12,762 nucleotides of DNA from an uncultured Bacilli bacterium (lineage in GTDB: Bacteria > Bacillota_I > Bacilli_A > RF39 > UBA660): contig CANQNZ010000031.1 in the NCBI GenBank assembly GCA_947625365.1, positions 1 through 12,762 on the forward strand. The letters run 5' to 3'. A program made the position numbers and the translations under genes. The notes beneath the pieces were generated by a model, which saw nothing but the letters and a program-made list of their open reading frames with translations, made no database searches and was not told the origin of the DNA. Below, one piece after another: positions 7,919-12,762 of this stretch. Position 1 is the first letter of the stretch; each line of letters begins with the position of its first letter.

Positions 7919-8008
7919 GTAAGTGCTAAATGTATAGCATCTACACATTGGTTGTAGACGCCATGTTAAAAAGATTACTCTTTCTAACGGGCGTCTTTTA
8001 TTGTTTTT
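7919..8008 (+). ncRNA. candidate antitoxin RNA (RNA II type) converging on a small toxin gene
   Basis: The predicted + strand transcript is about 80-90 nt, from the promoter above to the terminator at 7957-8008. It contains GCATCTAC (7937-7944) and GGTTGTAGA (7950-7958). The first is perfectly complementary to the GTAGATGC stretch beside the start codon of the opposite-strand peptide mRNA (8089-8082). The second is complementary, with one mismatch, to TTTACAACC in that mRNA's leader (8138-8130). CTACA (7941-7945) and TGTAG (7953-7957) can form a 5' hairpin whose loop CATTGGT includes TTGG, which fits the YUNR U-turn motif often used to seed antisense pairing. The layout matches RNA II of Fst-type par loci. 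Transcript ends are predicted, not observed. Confidence 0.55.
7957..8008 (+). terminator. strong terminator shared by the convergent RNAs
   Basis: GACGCC (7957-7962) pairs with GGCGTC (7990-7995). The stem extends through GTTA/TAAC and AAAGA/TCTTT, with a few mismatches, around the loop TTAC. The T-rich tract TTTTATTGTTTTT (7996-8008) follows on the + strand. It should end both the antisense RNA and any read-through from ychF. On the - strand the same hairpin lies at the end of the toxin mRNA, but no U-tract follows it, so termination in that direction is less certain. Confidence 0.8.
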
Positions 8009-8078
8009 AAATATCTTCGATGATATCTAAAATTTTTATAATGATAAAAAGTTTTAGTAAAACTAAAAATTTTTTCAT
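8007..8078 (-). CDS. candidate type I toxin: 23-aa hydrophobic peptide
   Basis: The - strand ORF starts at 8078 and ends with TAA at 8007. The peptide begins MKKFLVLLKLF and ends DIIEDI: a lysine-tagged, Ile/Leu/Phe-rich helix with an acidic C-terminus, long enough to sit in a membrane. Shine-Dalgarno AAGGAG (8094-8089) lies 10 nt before the ATG. Short hydrophobic peptides of this kind are typical toxins of type I systems, which damage or depolarise the membrane. Support comes mainly from context: a sequestered Shine-Dalgarno, a convergent antisense RNA and direct repeats. It lacks the central proline seen in Fst itself, so homology to Fst is not claimed. AT-rich DNA easily makes such ORFs by chance, which limits confidence. 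A 33-codon ORF in another frame overlaps it (see rejected items). Confidence 0.5.
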   Translation of the reverse strand: MKKFLVLLKLFIIIKILDIIEDI

Positions 8079-8081
8079 AAC

Positions 8082-8148
8082 GCATCTACTCCTTAATAAA
8101 CCAAAACCCCTAAGGATTGTGTTTTAACAGGTTGTAAATGGTAGATGC
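8082..8148 (-). promoter_or_regulatory. leader hairpin sequestering the toxin Shine-Dalgarno
   Basis: In the - strand RNA, GCATCTAC (8148-8141) can pair with GTAGATGC (8089-8082), and TCCTTA (8116-8111) with TAAGGA (8095-8090). The two right-hand arms are contiguous, so the 14-nt strand TAAGGAGTAGATGC is paired throughout and hides the whole AAGGAG. The 24-nt left-side bulge (8140-8117) contains TTTACAACC, the second target of the antisense RNA. This is the expected off-state of a type I toxin mRNA. Confidence 0.55.
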
Positions 8149-8162
8149 CCACAGATAGCACT

Positions 8163-8309
8163 CGAGTAAATATTATAAAAAGTTAAACAATAAAAATAAA
8201 TGAAAATCGTTCGTCAAATTATGACCAAACTTTTGTGATGTTGAAAATGGAAGATACTTTTATATTTGTTTATGTTTTTTCATAAGAATATCCATATATA
8301 AATAAAGTC
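8163..8309. other. intergenic stretch without a supportable gene
   Basis: Apart from the toxin promoter elements near its left end, this AT-rich stretch holds only very short ORFs (12-15 codons at 8200 and 8238, + strand) without Shine-Dalgarno sequences. No T-box specifier or T-box sequence precedes the tRNA-synthetase gene. The only structural signal is the terminator that follows it. Confidence 0.5.
8172..8200 (-). promoter_or_regulatory. promoter of the toxin mRNA (RNA I type)
   Basis: A perfect TATAAT on the - strand (8177-8172) would start RNA near 8165, about 87 nt upstream of the toxin ATG. The -35 is weak (TTTATT, 8200-8195, 17-nt spacing). An alternative is TTGACG (8217-8212) with TTTATT (8194-8189) at 17 nt. 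Confidence 0.45.
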
Positions 8310-8338
8310 AAAGAAGCTTAGAGATGAGCTTTTTTTTT
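8310..8338 (+). terminator. terminator or attenuator upstream of gltX
   Basis: AAAGAAGCT (8310-8318) pairs with AGCTTTTTT (8327-8335) around an eight-base loop, including one G-U pair, followed by a run of nine T (8330-8338) and then GC and eight more T. It faces the + strand, but no + strand gene lies between it and the previous terminator. It may end an unseen small transcript, back up the upstream terminator, or attenuate a longer gltX leader. Confidence 0.7.
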
Positions 8339-8349
8339 GCTTTTTTTTA

Positions 8350-8358
8350 TGTTAGAAT
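8350..8358 (+). promoter_or_regulatory. extended -10 promoter of the gltX unit
   Basis: TG-T-TAGAAT (8350-8358) lies just after the terminator's T-tracts and 23 bases before the gltX ATG. The predicted leader is about 16 nt with Shine-Dalgarno AGAGGG. No clear -35 exists beyond the poly-T. Confidence 0.5.
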
Positions 8359-8380
8359 ATTTTAAAGAAAGAGGGATTTT

Positions 8381-10012
8381 ATGACACACGAAGAACTTGC
8401 TGATTTAATATTTCCAAATATTAAACATGATATAAAATATTATGAAGAAAAATATCCTGAAAGAAAATTAAAAGAGGGAGCAATTGTAACTCGCTATGCC
8501 CCATCTCCTACAGGCTTTGTGCACATTGGTGCCTTGCTTGCAAGTTTTACTGAATATTCTTTTGCTAAGCAAAGTGATGGAGTATTTTATTTAAGGATAG
8601 AAGACACAGATACTAAAAGAACCGTAGAAAATGGAATAAGTAATATTATACGAGATTTAAAAGATTTTGATATTACTTTCACGGAAGGTGCTGCAAATGA
8701 AAATGCTGAAACAGGCAGTTATGGTCCTTATATTCAATCTAAAAGAAAAGAAATCTATCATACTTTTATTAAAGAATTAATTAAAGAGGGTAAAGCTTAT
8801 CCATGTTTTTTATCTGAAGAAGAAGTAAATGAAATAAGAGAAAGACAAGAAAAACATAAAGATCGTATTGGGATTTATGGAAAGTATGCTAAATATCGTG
8901 ATTTAACTCCTGATGAAGCAGCAGCTAAAATAAAAAATGGAGAAGAATACATTATTCGTTTTAAATCACCAGGAAGTTTTTATAAAAAAGTTAAATGTAC
9001 AGATTTAATTAGAGGAGAATTAGAATTTCCAGAAAATGATTTAGATATTCCTATTATGAAACAAGATGGTCTTCCTACTTATCACTTTGCTCACTTAGTT
9101 GACGACCATTTAATGCATACAACTCATGTAATTAGAGGAGATGAATGGTTATCATCTTTACCAATTCATATTCAATTATTTTCCTATTGTGGTTTTAAAG
9201 CTCCTAAATATGCTCACATTTCCCCTCTTTTAAAAAATGATAATGGTGTAGTAAGAAAACTTTCTAAAAGAAAAGATTCGGAATGTGCTGTAAGTTATTA
9301 TCATGAAATGGGTATACCAAATGAAGCAGTTAAGTTATATTTAGCTACTATCATGAACACTAATTTTGAAGAATGGTATTTACAAAATAAAGATAAACAA
9401 ATTAGCGATTTTACTTTTAGTTTTAAGAAGGTAAGTAAAAGTGGAGCTTTGTTTGACCTTGAGAAATTAGGTAATATATCAAAAACTTATTTTAGCCGTT
9501 TAACTAAAGAGGAAGTATATGAACAAACTAAGACTTATTTAGAAGAGTTTGATAAAGAATTTTTAAAAGTATTTACGAAAAATCCAGAATATACTAAAGC
9601 AATCTTAAATATCGAAAGAGAGCAGAAAAAACCTCGTAAAGATATAGGTAAATATAGCGATGTTAAAAAATTAATATGGTATATGTTTGATGAAGAATTT
9701 AAACCAAATTATGAAGATAAAGATATTAATACAAATTTGTTACAAGATTATTTAGAGAATTATTATAATGAAGAAGACGATAAAAATACATGGTTTAATA
9801 AAATAGCAGAATTTGGTAGTAAAAATGGTTACACTTCTGTTAAAGAATATAAAGAAAATCCAGATAAGTATAAGGGTCATGTGGGCGATATTTGTGAGAT
9901 GTTACGTTTTGTTATTACTTCTTTAACAATGACACCTGACCTTTATGAAATAATGCGCTTATTGGGTAAAGAAAGAATTATGAAAAGATTAGATAATTTT
10001 AAAAATAAATAG
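8381..10012 (+). CDS. gltX: glutamate--tRNA ligase
   Basis: This is a class I tRNA synthetase charging tRNA-Glu in the cytoplasm, and possibly also tRNA-Gln if it is the non-discriminating type. Visible motifs: APSPTGFVHIGAL with the HIGH-type signature HIGA (48-51), YLRIEDTD (70-77), HVIRGDEW (249-256), and KLSKR (293-297), the KMSKS-equivalent of bacterial GluRS. The 543 residues are longer than the usual 470-490. A roughly 35-residue N-terminal extension (EELADLIFP ... YPERKLKEGA) precedes the Rossmann fold and is characteristic of a long GluRS subtype common in Clostridia. The ATG at 8381 has Shine-Dalgarno AGAGGG, and the extension reads like that subtype, so the start is accepted. No gatCAB genes are visible here. 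The next gene begins 15 nt downstream. Confidence 0.95.
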   Translation: MTHEELADLIFPNIKHDIKYYEEKYPERKLKEGAIVTRYAPSPTGFVHIGALLASFTEYSFAKQSDGVFYLRIEDTDTKRTVENGISNIIRDLKDFDITFTEGAANENAETGSYGPYIQSKRKEIYHTFIKELIKEGKAYPCFLSEEEVNEIRERQEKHKDRIGIYGKYAKYRDLTPDEAAAKIKNGEEYIIRFKSPGSFYKKVKCTDLIRGELEFPENDLDIPIMKQDGLPTYHFAHLVDDHLMHTTHVIRGDEWLSSLPIHIQLFSYCGFKAPKYAHISPLLKNDNGVVRKLSKRKDSECAVSYYHEMGIPNEAVKLYLATIMNTNFEEWYLQNKDKQISDFTFSFKKVSKSGALFDLEKLGNISKTYFSRLTKEEVYEQTKTYLEEFDKEFLKVFTKNPEYTKAILNIEREQKKPRKDIGKYSDVKKLIWYMFDEEFKPNYEDKDINTNLLQDYLENYYNEEDDKNTWFNKIAEFGSKNGYTSVKEYKENPDKYKGHVGDICEMLRFVITSLTMTPDLYEIMRLLGKERIMKRLDNFKNK

Positions 10013-10027
10013 TAAGGACGGGGAATT

Positions 10028-10549
10028 ATGGTTGTATATAGATTGCTCGAAAATAGTTATACTTATGATGTTAATGGAAACCTACGTAATGAATATAAAG
10101 ACTATTTAAACGGTCAAATTAGTTTTCCTAAAACATGGCATGATAATGGCGTTAATACTCATAAATATTTAGAAGGTGTAAACTATATGCACTTTTTCCA
10201 TTTTTTTGAAGATGAAGTCTATTTTATTTCGACAAAGCCTTCCATATATTTGGACGATAGAGCTTTTATTGGGTTTTATGATATACCTGAGGGCATAATA
10301 GAAAAAAATCAAGGGTTTGGTATTTATCCTGAGACATGTCATCCTTACTTACCGGTTTTAGAATATGCTATTCCTTATCAAGAATTAAAAAATGAATTTA
10401 TTGTGGGAAAAGCGGTTCCCTATAAATACATAAATAATGAATCACAATCTTATCAAGATTATAATAATGGCGGTTATGAAAAATATTTAGAAAATGCATC
10501 TTTAGATGATCAAAAATTAATGCGTTCTTTAATAAGATTAAGAAGGTGA
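10028..10549 (+). CDS. uncharacterised 173-aa protein between gltX and cysS
   Basis: I do not recognise this family. The protein is soluble-looking, with no signal peptide or membrane segment, and unusually rich in Tyr, Phe, Asn and His. It opens MVVYRLLENSYTYD. A central block around residues 43-67 reads NTHKYLEGVNYMHFFHFF, then EDEVYFISTKPS. A second block has FGIYPETCHPYLPVLEYAIP (97-116), and the end is basic (LMRSLIRLRR). One Cys and several His could be functional, but no catalytic pattern is clear. The Shine-Dalgarno region AAGGACGGGG (10014-10023) precedes the ATG, 15 nt after gltX. Its TGA stop is embedded in the AGAAGGTGA Shine-Dalgarno of cysS, so the two genes are translationally linked. 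Base use matches the neighbours. In B. subtilis this position between gltX and cysS is held by cysE, to which this protein bears no resemblance. Confidence 0.85.
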   Translation: MVVYRLLENSYTYDVNGNLRNEYKDYLNGQISFPKTWHDNGVNTHKYLEGVNYMHFFHFFEDEVYFISTKPSIYLDDRAFIGFYDIPEGIIEKNQGFGIYPETCHPYLPVLEYAIPYQELKNEFIVGKAVPYKYINNESQSYQDYNNGGYEKYLENASLDDQKLMRSLIRLRR

Positions 10550-10553
10550 AATT

Positions 10554-11945
10554 ATGAAAATATATAATACTTTAACGAAAAAAGTAGAAGAGTTTATTCC
10601 AAATAATAAGGATATAGTCAAGATGTATACTTGCGGACCAACAGTTTACCATTATGCTCATATTGGTAATTTAAGGACTTATATTTTTGAAGATATTTTA
10701 GAAAAAACTTTGACTTATTTAGGATATAATGTTAAAAGATGTATGAATATTACTGATGTAGGTCATTTAACATCTGATGCCGATACGGGGGAAGATAAGA
10801 TGTTAAAAGGTGCGAAAAGAGAAAACAAATCAGTTTTAGATATAGCTAAATTTTACACAGAAGCTTTTAAAGAAGATACAGCTAAATTAAATATTAAATG
10901 GCCTGAGATAGTATCTTGTGCAACTGATAATATCGCTAAGTATATTGAAATTATTGAAGATTTACTTGCTAAAGATTATGCATATATAAGTGGTGGTAAT
11001 GTTTATTTTGATACTTCTAAATTAGATAATTATTATAAATTAACTAATCAAACAGATAAAGATTTAGTAGAAGCGGTAAGAGAAGATGTTAGTGTTGATA
11101 AAGCCAAAAAAAATCAAGCTGATTTTGTTTTATGGTTTACTAAGTCTAAGTTTGACGACCAAGAATTAAAATGGCCTTCACCTTGGGGAGTAGGTTATCC
11201 TGGCTGGCATATTGAATGTAGTGCAATTAGTATAACTAATTTAGGAGAGCATTTAGATATTCATTGTGGAGGTATAGATAATATTTTTCCACATCATACT
11301 AATGAAATTGCTCAAAGTGAAGCATATTTAGGTCATAAATGGTGTAATTATTGGGTACATGGTGAGCATTTAAATGATATAGATGGTAAAATGAGTAAAA
11401 GTAAAGGAGAATTTCTTACTTTAAGTTTATTAGAAGAAAAAGGGTATAACCCTTTAGATTACCGTTTTATGTGTTTAAGTACTTCCTATCGTAAAGTATT
11501 AACCTTTACTTATAATGCTTTAGATAATGCTAAACAAAGTTTACAAAAATTAAAAAATAAAATTAAAAATATAAATTCGGAAGGACCAATAGATAAAGAA
11601 AAATTTGAAGAGTATGATAAAAGATTTAAGGAATATATTAGTGATGATTTAAATACATCTAATGCTATTAGTTTAATTTATGATTTATTAAAAACTGATA
11701 TTAACGGTAATACTAAATTAGCTTTATTAGATAGCTGGGATAAAGTTTTATCTTTAGATTTAACTAAAAAGGAGATAAAGGATGCTAATCATGATGAAGA
11801 TTATATTAATAACATGATTGCTAAACGTAATGAAGCTAAAGCAAATAAAGATTATAAATTAGCTGATGAAATTAGAGGTACTTTATTAAAAGATGGTATA
11901 CTCTTAAAAGATACTAAAGAAGGAACAATTTACGAAATAATATAA
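10554..11945 (+). CDS. cysS: cysteine--tRNA ligase
   Basis: This is a class I synthetase charging tRNA-Cys. At 463 residues it has the normal family length. Motifs: YTCGPTVYHYAHIGNLRTY with C27 and the HIGH-type HIGN (36-39), CMNITDVGH (63-71), GWHIECSAIS with C222, FPHHTNEIAQSEA (245-257), and KMSKS (279-283). C27, C222, H247 and E251 correspond to the zinc ligands of E. coli CysRS by spacing. A C-terminal helical anticodon-binding region follows (about 310-463), including the typical IAKRNEAKANKDYKLADEI. The Shine-Dalgarno AGAAGGTGA overlaps the stop of the preceding gene (4-nt gap), placing it in the gltX operon. No terminator is evident after it. The mrnC and rlmB genes that follow cysS in Bacillus are absent. 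Confidence 0.97.
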   Translation: MKIYNTLTKKVEEFIPNNKDIVKMYTCGPTVYHYAHIGNLRTYIFEDILEKTLTYLGYNVKRCMNITDVGHLTSDADTGEDKMLKGAKRENKSVLDIAKFYTEAFKEDTAKLNIKWPEIVSCATDNIAKYIEIIEDLLAKDYAYISGGNVYFDTSKLDNYYKLTNQTDKDLVEAVREDVSVDKAKKNQADFVLWFTKSKFDDQELKWPSPWGVGYPGWHIECSAISITNLGEHLDIHCGGIDNIFPHHTNEIAQSEAYLGHKWCNYWVHGEHLNDIDGKMSKSKGEFLTLSLLEEKGYNPLDYRFMCLSTSYRKVLTFTYNALDNAKQSLQKLKNKIKNINSEGPIDKEKFEEYDKRFKEYISDDLNTSNAISLIYDLLKTDINGNTKLALLDSWDKVLSLDLTKKEIKDANHDEDYINNMIAKRNEAKANKDYKLADEIRGTLLKDGILLKDTKEGTIYEII

Positions 11946-11962
11946 ATACAAATAATAATTAG

Positions 11963-11971
11963 TGATATAAT
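11963..11971 (+). promoter_or_regulatory. extended -10 promoter of the metallopeptidase gene
   Basis: TG-A-TATAAT (11963-11971) is a perfect extended -10. The predicted start near 11978 would leave a leader of only about 12 nt, containing the Shine-Dalgarno AGAAGGTG. No good -35 is seen. Confidence 0.5.
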
Positions 11972-11989
11972 AAAATAGAAGGTGTAAAA

Positions 11990-12658
11990 ATGAATTTATT
12001 ATTAATTTTAGGTATCATTGCTATTCCTTTAATTGCCCAAATAGGGATTAGTACTAACTATAGTAAATATAGTAAAATTGAAAATGATAAGAAACTAAGC
12101 GGCTTTGAAGTAGCTAGAAAAATTTTAGATAAAAATGGTTTAGAAAATGTTCATGTGGTAGAGGTTAGAGGTAATTTGACAGACCACTATGACCCATCTA
12201 GAAAAGTGGTAAGACTTTCTACGGATATCTTCCATGGGGAAACAATTGCGGCGGCAGGTGTTGCTGCGCATGAATGCGGGCATGCCATCCAAGATAAACA
12301 AGGTTATGTTTATATGCGTTTTAGAAGTATAATATTTCCTGTTGTGCATATTGCTAATTATTTAGGTTATATCGTTCTAATTATTGGCTTGCTTTTTGAG
12401 ATGTTAAATATGTTTGCTGTTGGTATAGCTTTGGTTGGAACAGGTTTAGTTTTTCAACTTGTTACTTTACCAGTAGAATTTAATGCATCTAAAAGAGCTA
12501 AAGAAGAATTAAACAGATTAAAATTAGTATCTAAAAGTGAAGCAATTGGTGTGGATAAAATATTAACATCAGCAGCAATGACATATGTAGCAGGAGTATT
12601 ATCTAGTGCACTAGAACTTTTAAGATTAATATTAATTTTTTCTAATCGTCGAGACTAG
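11990..12658 (+). CDS. yugP: membrane zinc metallopeptidase, YugP-like
   Basis: This is a membrane-anchored putative zinc protease of the Zn_peptidase_2 family. Its substrates are not established. It has 222 residues. An N-terminal membrane helix (about 1-20) is followed by a soluble part with VRGNLTDHYDPSRKVVRLS (59-77), a strongly conserved family block. The catalytic HECGH (94-98) is an HExxH zincin site within GVAAHECGHAIQD. Further helices lie at about 116-140 and 143-162, then PVEFNASKRA (161-170), in which E163 is the likely third zinc ligand, and a final hydrophobic segment at about 195-217. The sequence is intact, of normal family length and starts with a clear Shine-Dalgarno. It is probably transcribed from its own promoter, possibly with read-through from cysS. 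Confidence 0.93.
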   Translation: MNLLLILGIIAIPLIAQIGISTNYSKYSKIENDKKLSGFEVARKILDKNGLENVHVVEVRGNLTDHYDPSRKVVRLSTDIFHGETIAAAGVAAHECGHAIQDKQGYVYMRFRSIIFPVVHIANYLGYIVLIIGLLFEMLNMFAVGIALVGTGLVFQLVTLPVEFNASKRAKEELNRLKLVSKSEAIGVDKILTSAAMTYVAGVLSSALELLRLILIFSNRRD

Positions 12659-12686
12659 TATAATTGAGCGTCGTATAAGAAGTTTT

Positions 12687-12762
12687 GGCTCTAGATAATT
12701 CAGTGGGGAGATAAAAAATCCCGTATAGAAAATCTAGTGGGGAGTTTAATAAAAAAACTACA
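12687..12762. repeat. nested inverted repeat and duplicated AGTGGGGAG motif at the window end
   Basis: AGTGGGGAG occurs at 12702-12710 and 12736-12744, a 34-bp period. CTAGAT (12691-12696) and ATCTAG (12732-12737) form an inverted repeat. Nested inside it are GGGA (12706-12709) and TCCC (12719-12722), with 9-nt gaps on both sides. A third small palindrome, AGTTT/AAACT, follows near 12743-12759. There is no coding potential. It may be the terminal region of an insertion sequence or a structured intergenic repeat truncated by the window edge. Confidence 0.4.

Larger units (their letters stand above)
7922..8162. repeat. paired direct and inverted repeats bounding the toxin-antitoxin locus
   Basis: Direct repeats on the + strand: GCATCTAC at 7937-7944 and 8082-8089; GGTTGTAGA at 7950-7958 and GGTTGTAAA at 8130-8138, in the same order. 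Inverted repeat at the outer ends: AGTGCTA-N8-GCATCTAC (7922-7944) against GTAGATGC-N7-TAGCACT (8141-8162). The two RNAs therefore have near-identical 5' segments, while each carries complements of the other's leader. Confidence 0.7.

Noticed and set aside
7984..8085. 33-codon - strand ORF (MRYEKIFSF...) overlapping the toxin ORF in another frame
   Set aside because: Its ATG is only 3 nt from the AAGGAG, too close for efficient initiation, and it runs into the terminator hairpin. The 23-codon hydrophobic ORF has the better spacing. It remains a fallback if the first ORF proves inactive.
8238..8285. 15-codon + strand ORF (MLKMEDTF...) upstream of the orphan terminator
   Set aside because: It has no Shine-Dalgarno and no similarity; too short to support, though it lies in the unexplained stretch.
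8163..8380. T-box riboswitch upstream of gltX
   Set aside because: No T-box sequence (TGGNACCGCG-like), specifier loop or antiterminator is present, only a simple terminator.
12140..12349. - strand ORF of 69 codons inside the metallopeptidase gene
   Set aside because: Lies over the conserved DHYDP and HECGH coding region on the + strand; composition is not protein-like.

Overview
The window is AT-rich DNA from a low-GC Bacillota-type bacterium, or a Mycoplasmatota-like relative from a host-associated lineage. It uses the standard code: TGG encodes Trp and TGA acts as a stop, for example at 10547-10549. Codon use is uniform, and gene families and neighbourhoods are Firmicute-like: divIC, soj/spo0J-type parAB, MscS, DUF951, ychF, a long clostridial-style gltX, cysS and a YugP-type metallopeptidase. 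The species cannot be fixed from sequence alone. All protein genes lie on the + strand except one tiny candidate toxin ORF on the - strand.

Layout. 1-324: C-terminal end of a membrane protein cut by the window edge, possibly a GT2-type glycosyltransferase. 417-2450: divIC-like gene followed 3 nt later by a complete half ABC exporter, closed by a terminator at 2465-2496. 2560-7872: a six-gene run, parA-parB-mscS-DUF951-AbgT transporter-ychF. Four of its five junctions are overlapping or 1 nt apart, so it is probably one operon starting at an extended -10 promoter before parA. 7873-8380: a 508-bp gap (see below). 8381-11945: gltX, an unrecognised 173-aa gene and cysS, tightly spaced. 11990-12658: YugP-like zinc metallopeptidase with its own promoter. 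12659-12762: non-coding tail with a nested inverted repeat and a repeated AGTGGGGAG motif.

The most interesting part is the gap after ychF. On the - strand it carries a 23-codon ORF for a short hydrophobic peptide with a good Shine-Dalgarno. That Shine-Dalgarno lies wholly inside a predicted hairpin. From the other side, a short + strand RNA with a promoter-like sequence and a strong terminator converges on the ORF. This RNA carries two short direct repeats in the right order and polarity to pair with the 5' leader of the peptide mRNA. That is the architecture of the Fst/par type I toxin-antitoxin loci first described on plasmid pAD1. The peptide has no close resemblance to Fst that I can see, so this may be an undescribed type I module between housekeeping genes.

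How the genes work together: the window is mostly housekeeping. It covers division (DivIC), chromosome partition (ParA/ParB), osmotic release (MscS), ribosome-associated NTPase (YchF) and two tRNA synthetases. The gltX-X-cysS arrangement recalls gltX-cysE-cysS of Bacillus, but an unknown gene sits where cysE would be. No rRNA, tRNA, CRISPR array, canonical parS site or intact insertion sequence was found.
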